From Paenibacillus typhae (GTDB lineage Bacteria; Bacillota; Bacilli; Paenibacillales; Paenibacillaceae): a stretch of 64,000 nucleotides of DNA. Made by a program: the position numbers and the translations under genes. Below the pieces are notes generated by a model, which did no database searches, was not told the DNA's origin, and was given only the letters and a program-made list of their open reading frames with translations. This document shows, piece after piece, positions 40,859 to 50,463 of this stretch (its first letter is position 1; every line of letters begins with the position of its first letter). The stretch lies in NCBI RefSeq assembly GCF_900099765.1, contig NZ_FNDX01000022.1, positions 1 to 64,000 of the forward strand, in the 5' to 3' direction.

Positions 40859-42145
40859 ATGTCAACGGTAGTCGTCGTGGGAACACAATGGGGAGACGAA
40901 GGCAAAGGGAAGATCACTGATTTTCTGGCAGAGAGCGCAGATGTGGTCGCCCGGTATCAGGGGGGCAACAATGCCGGTCACACGATTCTGATTGACGGGA
41001 AGAAGTTCAAGCTTAGCCTGATTCCATCTGGTGTATTTTATAAAGAGAAAACTTGTGTAATCGGTAACGGAATGGTCATCAATCCTGAAGCCCTGATCCA
41101 AGAAATTAATTATATTCATGAAAATGGCTTTGATACGAAGAACCTGGTCATCAGCGACCGCGCCCATGTCATCATGCCGTACCACATGCTGCTCGATGCG
41201 CTGGAAGAAGACCGCAAGGGCCCGAACAAGATCGGAACCACCCGCAAAGGGATCGGCCCAGCTTATATGGACAAAGCTGCCCGCAACGGCATCCGGATCG
41301 CCGATCTGATGGATGCCGAGGAATTCGAGCTGAGACTGCGTCATCTGGTAACAGAGAAAAATCAGGTTATAACACAGGTTTATGGTGCAGAACCGCTGGA
41401 TGTGGAAGAGATTCTGGCGAAATACCTGGAATATGCAGAAGTGCTCCGCGGATATGTAACGGACACCTCCGTTATTCTGAACGATGCCATTGATGGGGAT
41501 TCCAAGGTGCTGTTCGAAGGTGCTCAAGGCGTTATGCTGGATATCGACCAGGGAACATATCCATTCGTAACCTCCTCGAATCCGTCCGCTGGCGGTGTGT
41601 GCATCGGCTCCGGGGTAGGCCCGTCGAAGATCAAGCAGGTTATCGGTGTTGCCAAAGCCTACACTACACGTGTTGGTGACGGCCCGTTCCCGACAGAACT
41701 CAGTGATGCAACAGGTGACTACATCCGTGAAACCGGACATGAATACGGTACGGTTACCGGACGTCCGCGCCGTGTGGGCTGGTTCGACAGCGTAGTGGTG
41801 CGTCATGCCCGCCGCGTGAGCGGAATTACCGGCTTGTCGCTTAACTCGCTGGACGTGCTCAGCGGGCTGGAAACTGTGAAGATCTGCACCGGCTACAAAT
41901 ACCGCGGAGAGATCATCACCCATTATCCGGCCAGCCTCAAAATGCTGGCTGAATGCGAAGCGGTGTATGAAGAGCTTCCAGGCTGGAGCGAGGATATTAC
42001 TGCTGCTAAGACTCTGGAGGATCTGCCGGCCAATACCCGCCGTTACGTGGAGCGTGTATCTGAACTGACAGGTATTCCAATTGCTATCTTCTCGGTTGGA
42101 CGTAACCGCGAACAGACCAATCAAGTGCTGCCAATCTACGTATAA
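40859..42145 (+). CDS. purA: Adenylosuccinate synthetase
   Basis: 428 residues from ATG 40859, seven bases after GGAGG; ATG 40853 is too close to it. PurA condenses IMP and aspartate with GTP to adenylosuccinate, the first committed AMP step. Signatures: VVGTQWGDEGKGKITD, with D13-equivalent and K, GNNAGHTI, and the C-terminal FSVGRNREQTNQ. It stands alone between the dnaB operon and the wal region, as in Bacillus. Confidence 0.98.
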   Translation: MSTVVVVGTQWGDEGKGKITDFLAESADVVARYQGGNNAGHTILIDGKKFKLSLIPSGVFYKEKTCVIGNGMVINPEALIQEINYIHENGFDTKNLVISDRAHVIMPYHMLLDALEEDRKGPNKIGTTRKGIGPAYMDKAARNGIRIADLMDAEEFELRLRHLVTEKNQVITQVYGAEPLDVEEILAKYLEYAEVLRGYVTDTSVILNDAIDGDSKVLFEGAQGVMLDIDQGTYPFVTSSNPSAGGVCIGSGVGPSKIKQVIGVAKAYTTRVGDGPFPTELSDATGDYIRETGHEYGTVTGRPRRVGWFDSVVVRHARRVSGITGLSLNSLDVLSGLETVKICTGYKYRGEIITHYPASLKMLAECEAVYEELPGWSEDITAAKTLEDLPANTRRYVERVSELTGIPIAIFSVGRNREQTNQVLPIYV

Positions 42146-42163
42146 TAAACGGTTTATAACGAG

Positions 42164-42189
42164 AGGACCTCTGCAAAGGGGTCCTTTTT
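42164..42189 (+). terminator. Terminator after purA
   Basis: AGGACCTC and GGGGTCCT arms around GCAAA, five T. Confidence 0.85.
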
Positions 42190-42337
42190 GCATGTCCTTT
42201 TTTCACTTGCGCCTGGCTCTGTTCACCGTTTATACGTTTCCCGCCGCATAATATGGTCAATACTGGAATTTAGGGCGGTAAAGAATTCCTTTTCCGAAAG
42301 ATGGAGTATGACAGAGAGCAAGGGAGAAGTGATCATA

Positions 42338-42970
42338 ATGAAGATTGTAAAAAATGCAGTTGGCATATGCCTGATTGTTGTACTGGCCAGTGCGCTGTCA
42401 GTGCTGACAACAGCCTATGTGGTTAATACCTACATTCAGTCGGTGCTGGCAAGCTTTGATATTAAGCTGGATAGCCCGGCGCCGGGAATCGGCGGCTTTG
42501 TGAAGAGTCTGACGGGAATGGGCAGTAAGACTGAATCAGATGGGGTCACCGGCCAGAAGGAGAAAGAGGATACCGGGGAGAATCCGGCCAAGGACACCGG
42601 CGATAAGGCAGTAGAGGAGAAGGTGCCAGAGGATGCTGTGGCCGTTATGGGCCAGCCGGCCGAAGAGGATACCGCGGGAGCCTCTGAAGCTTCGGATGCG
42701 GAGGGCCAGGATCAACAGCTGGTTATGACCCCGGATGCGATGAGTGAAATGAAGGATAATATACCGGAGGAGGACAAAGTCGGGATCTTTAATATTCTGA
42801 TGAAAAAGCTTCCGCAGGAGGAAATGCAGGCGATCTCCACAGCAATGGAGGATGGGTTAACAGAGGCTGAAGTTAAGGAAATACAGGGGGTTATTGCCAA
42901 ATACGTAAATCAGGATGAATATGAGCTGCTGATGAAAATGCTTACACCGGAGTCTTCCGTAAATCCATAA
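42338..42970 (+). CDS. Membrane-anchored acidic protein, function unknown
   Basis: 210 residues from ATG 42338, where MKIVKNAVGICLIVVLASALSVLTTAYVV gives one N-terminal membrane anchor or uncleaved signal; ATG 42308 would add ten residues. The remainder is extracellular in likely topology: a disordered Gly/Asp/Glu/Lys/Pro-rich region (about 60-140, KEKEDTGENPAKDTGDKAVEEK) and a helical C-terminal domain (about 150-210, NILMKKLPQEEMQAISTAMEDGLTEAEVKEIQGVIAKYV). I do not recognise a family. Position next to the wal cell-wall genes hints at an envelope role, but no function can be assigned. Confidence 0.7.
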   Translation: MKIVKNAVGICLIVVLASALSVLTTAYVVNTYIQSVLASFDIKLDSPAPGIGGFVKSLTGMGSKTESDGVTGQKEKEDTGENPAKDTGDKAVEEKVPEDAVAVMGQPAEEDTAGASEASDAEGQDQQLVMTPDAMSEMKDNIPEEDKVGIFNILMKKLPQEEMQAISTAMEDGLTEAEVKEIQGVIAKYVNQDEYELLMKMLTPESSVNP

Positions 42971-43312
42971 ATTACAAAAGAGTCAGTTTTTAGACACAGG
43001 AATGGTGTTTAAACTGCAAATTATTGATAAAAACCCGCAATAAACGCGGGTTTTGCCATGTTTAGAAAGTTGAAATTATTCTTCGGGCTATGGTACAGTA
43101 AAAAAGGACTAGAAGGGGTTAATTTTTTGTAACCTTTTCAGTGCTGAAAGACACTGGTAACACCGTGAAAATTTATAACATACAACACGAACCATTCACA
43201 CTAATGTAAAAAGAAAAATAAGACACAGCAGATTATATAATAAGGGGTCGCAAAACAAGCTTGGCCGCTCTTCAGGGGCGGGCTGAACGGGCAGATTGAA
43301 AGGGAGAGTTTC
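42971..43312. other. Region before the M23 peptidase with a hairpin and promoter
   Basis: Contains the hairpin AAAACCCGC/GCGGGTTTT (43030-43054) and a promoter TTGAAA (43070-43075), 18 bases, TACAGT (43094-43099). This implies a 5' leader of about 210 bases for the peptidase. No gene seen; no clear WalR box (two TGTWAH repeats with 5-base spacing). Confidence 0.5.
43030..43058 (+). terminator. Terminator after the acidic protein gene
   Basis: AAAACCCGC (43030-43038), AATAAAC loop, GCGGGTTTT (43046-43054). Short U-tract; likely works in both directions. Confidence 0.65.
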
Positions 43313-44860
43313 ATGAAGGGATTTAAGTTCATGCGCCTGATGGGGAAGCTGCGGGGCAGCGAAGGAACATCCGCAGGATCGGGCGCAGAGAGTCAACAGG
43401 GCACACGTGCCTCCGGCGACGCTATTGTCTTTCATCAGGAACCCAAACCGCGGAGACTGCGGCGTTCCTGGATTGCGGCATCAGCCGGGCTGGTGCTTTT
43501 GTCTGCCTTCCTGGTCGGGGCAGAGAGGAAGTATGTGGCCGCCAATACAGTCACCTATTACAAGGTGCTGGTGAAGGGCGAGGAGATCGGCAAGATCAGC
43601 CAGCAGTCTGAGCTGGACCAGCTGTTTGAACAGAAACGCAAGGAATACCAGACCAAGTATCCCGACTCAGTTATGGTACTACAGACAACCGGGATTACTA
43701 CCGAGGAAGAAGCGGCGTATAAGCCGGTGGTTGACACTGCAGCTACGCTGGACAAGCTGGATGGCATGCTCAAGGCATATGCAGTCGGTGTTCAGCTGAC
43801 TGTAGACGGCAAATCGATCGGTATTGTTAAGGACCAGGAAACGGCAAATGCTGTATTGCAGGGCGTGAAGGCGCATTATCTGCCGGCGGCAGCAGAAACA
43901 GCAGGTGCACAGCTGAAGAAGATGGCGGCCACCAGCAAGGCGGCGGTTTCCGCAAGCACGGGCAAGGTGGATTCGGCTTCCATCGAGGAAGAAGTAACCA
44001 TTGTTCCGATCAAGGCTGACCCTAACAAGGTGCTAACGCTGGAGGAAGCGGTCAAGGCACTGACGGAAGGCAAGGAAGAGCCGCTGGTCTATACCGTACA
44101 GGAAGGCGATACGGTTTCCGGAATTGCCAAACGGTTCAGCATCACTCAGGCTGATATATTCCGCAATAACCCGACCGTCAAAGAGCTTACCCTGCAGATC
44201 GGGGATGAGCTGCAGCTGACGGTGCCGCAGCCTGAGCTTACCGTTACGACGGTTGAGCAGGTAACAGAGCAGGTGGTTACAGAGCCTGAGGTCATTGTCC
44301 GTACAAGCGATCAACTGGCTGCCGGCAAGAGCAAGGTTGTTCGTCCCGGCCAGACCGGCCTGAAGGAAATGCAGTACCGGTTAACGAAGGAGAACGGTCT
44401 GGTGGTCAAGGAGGAATGGCTGGGACAGACGGTGCTCAAGGAATCGCTGCCCGAAGTCGTCTACCGCGGGACTAAGGTTGTCGGTGAAGGCACCGGCATG
44501 TTCGCCTGGCCGGTCAGCGGCGCAACGTTATCCAGCAGCTTCGGCGAACGCTGGGGACGCGCCCATAAGGGTATTGACCTCGTATCGGGCAACCGTACGA
44601 TTAAGGCGGCCGATGCAGGAACTGTTACCTTTGCCGGTGTACAGAGCGGATACGGCAATGTAGTTATTGTCGATCACAGGAACGGTTACGTGACCTATTA
44701 CGGTCACTTGCGCAGTATTTCCGTATCAGTCGGACAACGGCTTGAGCAGGGAGGCAAGATCGGGATTATGGGTAATACGGGCCGCTCGACGGGAACCCAC
44801 CTGCATTTTGAAATCCGCAAGAACGGCACAGCAGTCAATCCGCTGAAATATTTGAAATAA
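43313..44860 (+). CDS. M23 metallopeptidase with LysM and G5 domains
   Basis: 515 residues. A membrane anchor near 46-64 (SWIAASAGLVLLSAFLVGA), an unclassified region to about 255, a LysM peptidoglycan-binding domain (YTVQEGDTVSGIAKRFSITQADIFRNN, about 260-305), a G5 domain (about 310-390) and a C-terminal M23 peptidase (395-515) with zinc ligands in HKGIDL and HLHFEI. M23 enzymes cut peptide cross-bridges in peptidoglycan. The next genes are walRK, which regulate wall hydrolases; here a wall hydrolase directly precedes them. ATG 43313 follows GGGAGAGTTTC. Confidence 0.94.
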   Translation: MKGFKFMRLMGKLRGSEGTSAGSGAESQQGTRASGDAIVFHQEPKPRRLRRSWIAASAGLVLLSAFLVGAERKYVAANTVTYYKVLVKGEEIGKISQQSELDQLFEQKRKEYQTKYPDSVMVLQTTGITTEEEAAYKPVVDTAATLDKLDGMLKAYAVGVQLTVDGKSIGIVKDQETANAVLQGVKAHYLPAAAETAGAQLKKMAATSKAAVSASTGKVDSASIEEEVTIVPIKADPNKVLTLEEAVKALTEGKEEPLVYTVQEGDTVSGIAKRFSITQADIFRNNPTVKELTLQIGDELQLTVPQPELTVTTVEQVTEQVVTEPEVIVRTSDQLAAGKSKVVRPGQTGLKEMQYRLTKENGLVVKEEWLGQTVLKESLPEVVYRGTKVVGEGTGMFAWPVSGATLSSSFGERWGRAHKGIDLVSGNRTIKAADAGTVTFAGVQSGYGNVVIVDHRNGYVTYYGHLRSISVSVGQRLEQGGKIGIMGNTGRSTGTHLHFEIRKNGTAVNPLKYLK

Positions 44861-44877
44861 TCCATTCGTTATAACCA

Positions 44878-44905
44878 GCCGTCCGAAATCGTTTCGGGCG
44901 GCTTT
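44878..44905 (+). terminator. Terminator after the M23 peptidase gene
   Basis: GCCGTCCGAAA (44878-44888), TCG loop, TTTCGGGCGGC (44892-44902), then TTTATATTT. Confidence 0.85.
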
Positions 44906-44997
44906 ATATTTACCGGGAGTAGGATGTGACGTCAGGACAGGTATGTTAAAATAAGAGAATCAATGACAAGTATGGCGAGAAAGGTGAAGCTGAGCAT

Positions 44998-45729
44998 ATG
45001 CAGATGGGGACGATTCTGGTAGTTGACGATGAACAGCCTATTGCGGATATTTTGAAATTCAATTTAGAAAAAGAAGGCTATGAGGTGATCTGCGCGTTTG
45101 ACGGCAACAGCGCGGTGGAACTGGCACTATCCAAACGGCCTGATCTGATGCTGCTCGATCTCATGCTTCCAGGCAAGGACGGTATGGATGTGTGCCGCGA
45201 GGTACGGCTTGCGCATCTGGATATTCCGATTATCATGCTGACCGCCAAGGACGGGGAAATCGATAAGGTGCTGGGCCTTGAGCTGGGCGCCGATGATTAT
45301 GTGACCAAGCCCTTCAGCACACGCGAGCTGCTGGCCAGAGTCAAAGCGCAGATGCGGCGCCAGCATAAACCGGTATCCGCCGGATCGCTGAATGAGACTG
45401 TGGAGAGCAAGCAGGGTATCCAGCATTTCGGGCTGTTCGTGGATACCGACATGTACATGGTCTATAAGGACGGAGAACCGCTGGATCTGACCCACCGCGA
45501 ATATGAGCTGCTCTATTATATGATCCGCCATGCCGGCAAAGTAATGACACGGGAACATCTGCTGCAGGCGGTATGGGGATTCGAATATTTCGGGGATGTC
45601 CGGACTGTCGATGTCACGATCCGGCGCCTGAGAGAGAAAATTGAGGAGAATCCCAGCAAGCCGGAATATATTTTTACCCGGCGGGGACTGGGCTATCTGA
45701 TGCACAGCCCCAAAAGCGGGGGCCTGTGA
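44998..45729 (+). CDS. walR: Response regulator WalR (YycF)
   Basis: 243 residues; OmpR family. Receiver domain with acidic pocket DDE (near 10), phosphorylation Asp in PDLMLLDLMLPGKDG, and K in VTKPFS; DNA-binding winged helix from about 140. With WalK it controls autolysins and is usually essential in low-GC Gram-positives. The ATG overlaps no Shine-Dalgarno perfectly but AAAGGTGAAGCTGAG precedes it. Translation of walK begins 4 bases before the walR stop. Confidence 0.97.
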   Translation: MQMGTILVVDDEQPIADILKFNLEKEGYEVICAFDGNSAVELALSKRPDLMLLDLMLPGKDGMDVCREVRLAHLDIPIIMLTAKDGEIDKVLGLELGADDYVTKPFSTRELLARVKAQMRRQHKPVSAGSLNETVESKQGIQHFGLFVDTDMYMVYKDGEPLDLTHREYELLYYMIRHAGKVMTREHLLQAVWGFEYFGDVRTVDVTIRRLREKIEENPSKPEYIFTRRGLGYLMHSPKSGGL

Positions 45730-47567
45730 TGAAGAAAGGGCTGTCCTTTTTCCGGACAATTCAGGCCAGGCTGACCGTTATTTATGTTTTGCTGATTCTG
45801 GTGGCGATGCAGCTGATCGGGGTTTATTTTGTCAGCTCGATGAAGAATTCCCTGACTGAGAATTTTACCAAGGATCTGAAGGCAAGAGCGGAGATGCTGT
45901 CCATACTGACTGCGGACAAGCTTGGCAGTGAGACCGGAACAACGGATGAGGAGACCGCGGTGGAGAGCCTGCGCGGTATGGTCAATAACCTGTACATCAA
46001 CGGTGCGGAAATTCAGGTGCTTGATGCAAGCGGCAAGATCATTACGACCTCGGTTCCGTCTCAGAATGACTATGTGGGGCAGCGCAATACGCAGACTGTG
46101 GTCAGCCGGGCGCTGCAGGGCATCAGCGACAATGAGGAATATATCATCGCGGATGATAATGTGCGCAAGAAAGTTGTAGCCAAGCCTGTGCTTGCCGGTG
46201 ACAAGGTCGTTGGAGCGATTTATATTGCCGCCGATATGAAGGATCTTTATGCAACGATGAGCCGGATCAACAGCGTGTTTCTCTCCGGGCTGCTGCTGGC
46301 CCTGGCGTTGACGGCTGTGTTATGCGTCATTCTGGCCCATACGATTACCCATCCGATTAAAGAGATGACCCGTCATGCCACTGCCCTTGCCGAAGGCAAG
46401 TTCAACCGCAGGATGCCCGAGTTTGGCAATGACGAAATCGGCCAGCTGAGCCAGGCATTCAACTATATGACCGGCCGGCTGCGTGAGGCGCTATCGCAGA
46501 ATGAGGAGGAGAAGGAGAAGCTGGCTTCCATCCTGACCAACATGAGCGATGGCGTGGTCGCTACCGATGAGAGCGGAAGGGTAATTCTGATGAATACCCG
46601 TGCTGCCGATATGCTTGGATCTGAGGGTCCGCTGCCCGAGGGGGCGCCGCTGGATGAGCTGCTCGGACTGGATCATGAGCAGACAGGGTCGCTTGCCGAG
46701 GGCAATGCCCAGTCGGCGCTGATTCACCTGTCGCCGATGGGCGGGGGAGACCCGAATATTGTGCGGGTGACATTCACTCCGATCCACCGGCGCGAGGGCG
46801 GGGGGATCGCCGGGACAATTGCCGTGCTTCAGGATGTCACGGAGCAGGAGAATCTGGAGGAGTCACGGCGTGAATTCGTGGCCAACGTCTCCCATGAGCT
46901 GCGGACCCCGCTGACGACGATCAAGAGCTATGTAGAAGCGCTGGATGACGGGGCACTGGATGACCAGCAGCTGGCCGTGCGGTTCGTCGGCGTTATCCGC
47001 AACGAAACGGAACGGATGATCCGGCTTGTCACCGACCTGCTGCATCTTTCGCGGCTGGATTCCAAGGAATCCAGCCTGCGTATCCAGCAGACCGATATCT
47101 CCGAGATGCTGGAGGATGTGGCCGACCGCTTCTCGTTCCAGATCCGCCAGAAGCGGATTCACATCAGCACGATCGTGCACAAGGATGTCGCCATGGCCTG
47201 GCTGGACCGGGACCAGATTGATCAGGTGCTTGGCAATCTGGTGTCCAATGCACTGAAATATACGCCTGAGGGCGGCACGATCAGCCTTCAGGCCGTAAAA
47301 AGCGAGGACGGGATGCTGGCCATATCGGTACGCGATTCCGGGATCGGAATTCCCAAGAAGGATATTGAGCGAATCTTTGAACGCTTTTACAGGGTAGATA
47401 AGGCCCGTTCAAGGAATATGGGCGGTACCGGTCTCGGACTTTCCATTGCCCGGGAAATTGTCAAAGCGCACGGCGGTTCCATTTCCCTGCAATCGGAGCT
47501 TAACGAAGGCTCATTAGTCACATTTACGCTGCCTCTGCTGAACCAGCAAAGGGGGAGTGAAGGATGA
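45726..47567 (+). CDS. walK: Sensor histidine kinase WalK (YycG)
   Basis: 613 residues. Two transmembrane segments (about 12-32 and 182-203) flank an extracellular sCache/PAS-like domain; then a HAMP domain, an intracellular PAS domain (about 265-370), HisKA with NVSHELRTPLTTIK (His near 389) and a HATPase with N, G1 and G2 boxes (NLVSNALKYTPEGG, DSGIGIPKKD, GTGLGLS). It phosphorylates WalR and responds to wall synthesis status. Fully syntenic operon walRKHIJ. Confidence 0.97.
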   Translation: MMKKGLSFFRTIQARLTVIYVLLILVAMQLIGVYFVSSMKNSLTENFTKDLKARAEMLSILTADKLGSETGTTDEETAVESLRGMVNNLYINGAEIQVLDASGKIITTSVPSQNDYVGQRNTQTVVSRALQGISDNEEYIIADDNVRKKVVAKPVLAGDKVVGAIYIAADMKDLYATMSRINSVFLSGLLLALALTAVLCVILAHTITHPIKEMTRHATALAEGKFNRRMPEFGNDEIGQLSQAFNYMTGRLREALSQNEEEKEKLASILTNMSDGVVATDESGRVILMNTRAADMLGSEGPLPEGAPLDELLGLDHEQTGSLAEGNAQSALIHLSPMGGGDPNIVRVTFTPIHRREGGGIAGTIAVLQDVTEQENLEESRREFVANVSHELRTPLTTIKSYVEALDDGALDDQQLAVRFVGVIRNETERMIRLVTDLLHLSRLDSKESSLRIQQTDISEMLEDVADRFSFQIRQKRIHISTIVHKDVAMAWLDRDQIDQVLGNLVSNALKYTPEGGTISLQAVKSEDGMLAISVRDSGIGIPKKDIERIFERFYRVDKARSRNMGGTGLGLSIAREIVKAHGGSISLQSELNEGSLVTFTLPLLNQQRGSEG

Positions 47568-48841
47568 GAGAGAAACTGAAAACCTGGATTCTTGCTATCC
47601 TGGTCCTCGGCAGTCTGGTAGAAAGCTATTATCTGATCTACCGGCTTCCGGGCAGTGATTCAGCAGTCATGTCTGAGAATCTGTATGTCAAAACCGATAA
47701 TATGGGCCCTGAGGAAAAGGTGGAAAACCTGCTCTATCCCGACCGGATGATCATTCATATGGGCGGAGGGAAGCATACGCTGTTCTACCCCGACTCTACC
47801 TTCTATGATCTGATCTTTAACCGGCTCAAGGGGCGGAGCTTTGAAAGCTTCCAGCGGCGCTCGGTAGAGGACTTCGACTGGGACAAAATCCGCAGCGAAA
47901 ATGCCGGTATTGAGCTGAGCTTCGGCGCCGGCATCCCCGTTACGCTGCTGCAGCGGGTAATGCAGCTGTCGCCTGATTCGCTGTTTGAGGGAGAAAGCAT
48001 TGACCGGATCTGGATTTACAATGTCAAAAATGATTCGAAGGCGCATGCCGTCTTTTTCAGCACCAGAGGCGACATTGTGTATGAGGCGGCCAAAGCCGAT
48101 CTTACCGTACAGGACGTGCAGCAGCATGTCGACTTCGGCATCAACTGGACTCCCTATACAGTGGTGAACGGGGATTATTATGTGCCCGAGGAGAAGCTGG
48201 ATCTGGTCGAGGCCGAGATGCCGTCCGGCATGTATACCATTGAACAGATGCAGAGCAATCTTTTCTTTGATGCGGGAAGCACCAGATATATTCCGGAAAA
48301 AGACGGCTCCAAGATCTATACCGACAGTAAACGCAGTCTTCAGGTTGATCAGGAGCTGAACTGGATGAGCTACAGTGATCCTGCGGCGCTGCCGGCCGGC
48401 GAGAGCACGTCTGCCAAGGATGCGCTGGAGGCTGTTGATTTCGTCAATCAGCACGGCGGATGGAACGGGACCTACCGGCTGGCTTCGACGGAAGAGGAAA
48501 AGCAGGAGCGCAAGGTGTCATTTCAGCAGTATTACAGCTCTTACCCGATTATGAGCCGGCCGCAGCTGCAGTACGGGGTTATCATCCTGGAGCTGCAGCA
48601 GGGTACCGTCTCTTCCTATGAACGTTCGCTGATGTATACTGAGGAAGAACAGGCGGTGAAGCGGATTGTACAGCTTCCGGGCGGTGATGAGCTTAAGGCC
48701 AAGCTGGCCCAGATCAGCTCCGGCTCAGCTGTGAAGGATCTGATTCCGGCCTATATTCCTGTATTGCAGCGGGATACCCTGCGCCTTACACCGGTATGGC
48801 GGGTTACCCTAAATGATGGCAGTGTGCTTACAATCAGCTAG
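47564..48841 (+). CDS. walH: WalK-regulating protein WalH (YycH)
   Basis: 425 residues. One N-terminal transmembrane segment and a large extracytoplasmic domain. In B. subtilis YycH and YycI form a complex with WalK in the membrane and restrain it. Weak sequence conservation but size, topology and position between walK and walI make the call secure. It overlaps walK by 4 bases. About 48 bases separate it from walI, where a short leader contains GGAGGGAAAGT. Confidence 0.9.
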   Translation: MREKLKTWILAILVLGSLVESYYLIYRLPGSDSAVMSENLYVKTDNMGPEEKVENLLYPDRMIIHMGGGKHTLFYPDSTFYDLIFNRLKGRSFESFQRRSVEDFDWDKIRSENAGIELSFGAGIPVTLLQRVMQLSPDSLFEGESIDRIWIYNVKNDSKAHAVFFSTRGDIVYEAAKADLTVQDVQQHVDFGINWTPYTVVNGDYYVPEEKLDLVEAEMPSGMYTIEQMQSNLFFDAGSTRYIPEKDGSKIYTDSKRSLQVDQELNWMSYSDPAALPAGESTSAKDALEAVDFVNQHGGWNGTYRLASTEEEKQERKVSFQQYYSSYPIMSRPQLQYGVIILELQQGTVSSYERSLMYTEEEQAVKRIVQLPGGDELKAKLAQISSGSAVKDLIPAYIPVLQRDTLRLTPVWRVTLNDGSVLTIS

Positions 48842-48889
48842 GCGGTATAATGAATAATTGCGGAGTTATAAACATAGAGGAGGGAAAGT

Positions 48890-49642
48890 ATGGACTGGGG
48901 CAGAGCAAAGAGTGTGCTGATTTACGCTTTTCTGGTGCTGAATCTGCTGCTGTGCTATCAGCTGTGGATGGATTTGCGCGATCAGGCCACTGCCAACCTG
49001 GATTTTACTTCCCTCTCGGCAGAAACGCAGGCAGTGATGGAACAGAAGGGCATTCGGGTACTCAGTCCGATTCCGGCAGCTACGCCGCAGCTGCCGGATA
49101 TCACCTACATCTATTCCGGTGAGGAGCAGAACGCTCCGCCGGTCCTGCTGAAGGAGCCTATAGACAGCGGGCTCATGTATTCTTCATTCCCGGAGCTCAG
49201 CGAGGCCCTGCAGGGGGAGATCCCGGATATTGCAGGTTACCGTTTCGATTCCCAGGAGAGTGAGGTCGGCAAGTTCGTGCTTCACCCGCTGGTGGACCAG
49301 AAATACTCTCTATTCCGGGTAAAGCTGGAGCTCATCAACAGCAACCAGAAAATCGTTGCCTACCGTTCGCCAAAAATTGAAATTGTAGCGACCGGCAGCG
49401 ACAACGAAAATGCGGATGTGCAGAAGGTGCTCCCGGCCTCCCAGGCGCTCAGCAGCCTGATTGAAAAATATTTTCCGGCGGACGCGGTAGTGAAAGAAAT
49501 TGAACTGGGTTATTACGGGGAGCTGTTTAATTCTGAGAGCCAGGTGGCTTCACCGATGTGGAGATTCTGGCTGGAGGACGGCAGCGCCTATTACGTAGAT
49601 GCGATCAGTGCGGACATTATCAGTCCCAAGACAACAGAGTAG
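48890..49642 (+). CDS. walI: WalK-regulating protein WalI (YycI)
   Basis: 250 residues with N-terminal transmembrane anchor (about 10-28, VLIYAFLVLNLLLCYQLWM) and an extracellular YycI domain ending WRFWLEDGSAYYVDAISADII. Partner of WalH at the cell surface. ATG 48890 follows GAGGAGGGAAAGT. Adjacent to walJ (14-base gap). Confidence 0.92.
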   Translation: MDWGRAKSVLIYAFLVLNLLLCYQLWMDLRDQATANLDFTSLSAETQAVMEQKGIRVLSPIPAATPQLPDITYIYSGEEQNAPPVLLKEPIDSGLMYSSFPELSEALQGEIPDIAGYRFDSQESEVGKFVLHPLVDQKYSLFRVKLELINSNQKIVAYRSPKIEIVATGSDNENADVQKVLPASQALSSLIEKYFPADAVVKEIELGYYGELFNSESQVASPMWRFWLEDGSAYYVDAISADIISPKTTE

Positions 49643-49656
49643 AAGGAGCAGGAGAG

Positions 49657-50463
49657 ATGGGAATTTCATTTACAGTGCTGTCCAGCGGTTCTACCGGTAA
49701 TGCGACAGTAGTACGCAACGGGGAAACAACACTGATGATCGACGCGGGGCTCAGCGCCAAGCGGATTGATGAGCTGCTGGGGATGCGCGAGCTGACGGGG
49801 AAAGATATAGACGGAATTCTGGTGACCCATGAGCATTCCGACCACATTAAAGGACTTGGGGCTGTTGCACGTAAATACGACCTGCCGATCTACGCCAACA
49901 GCAAGACCTGGGGAGCCATCGAAAAAGGCATAGGCAATATTGCCGAGCATAACCGGATTATTCTGGAGACCGGTACGCACCGTGATTTTGGCAGCATGCG
50001 GGTGGAGTCCTTTGCCATCTCCCATGATGCTGCTGAACCGGTAGGCTATAACTTTTATGACGGCAAAGAGAAGCTATGCGTAGCAACAGACCTTGGGTAT
50101 GTCAGCGATAAGGTCAGAATGGCACTCGAAGGGTCGGACGTGCTTGTGCTGGAAGCGAATCATGATATCGAGATGCTGCGGATGGGCCGGTATCCGTGGA
50201 ATACCAAGCGGCGGATTCTTGGCGATATGGGCCATCTCTCCAATGAGGCGGCCGGGGCGGCATTAAGCGAGATTCTGACCGGGCGGACCAAGCGGACCTA
50301 CCTGGCGCATCTAAGCCTCGATCATAACATGATCGATTTGGCCAGAATGTCGGTGAGAGGAGCCATGGAGGACCGGGGCTGCTTCTACAAGGACAGTGAA
50401 TTTAAATTATGTGATACCTACTATGACCGGCCTACGCCATGGGATAAGGTGAGCCAGCCATAA
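49657..50463 (+). CDS. walJ: Metallo-beta-lactamase fold hydrolase WalJ (YycJ)
   Basis: 268 residues from ATG 49657, after AGGAGCAGGAGAG; the frame extends to 49558 inside walI but is rejected. The metal-binding motif HEHSDH (THEHSDHIKGLG, about 58-63), then H in ISHDA and SLDHN. YycJ is an MBL-fold 5'-3' exonuclease-like protein tied to wall homeostasis and DNA replication-segregation in Bacillus. Its last 32 bases overlap a small gene on the opposite strand. Confidence 0.94.
   Translation: MGISFTVLSSGSTGNATVVRNGETTLMIDAGLSAKRIDELLGMRELTGKDIDGILVTHEHSDHIKGLGAVARKYDLPIYANSKTWGAIEKGIGNIAEHNRIILETGTHRDFGSMRVESFAISHDAAEPVGYNFYDGKEKLCVATDLGYVSDKVRMALEGSDVLVLEANHDIEMLRMGRYPWNTKRRILGDMGHLSNEAAGAALSEILTGRTKRTYLAHLSLDHNMIDLARMSVRGAMEDRGCFYKDSEFKLCDTYYDRPTPWDKVSQP

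Noticed and set aside
40862..42193. 443-codon minus-strand frame opposite purA
   Set aside because: Mirror frame of purA caused by codon use, with no independent motif.
43070..43312. WalR binding boxes before the M23 peptidase and before htrA
   Set aside because: Only single TGTWAH half-sites with wrong spacing; no TGTWAH-N5-TGTWAH direct repeat was found.
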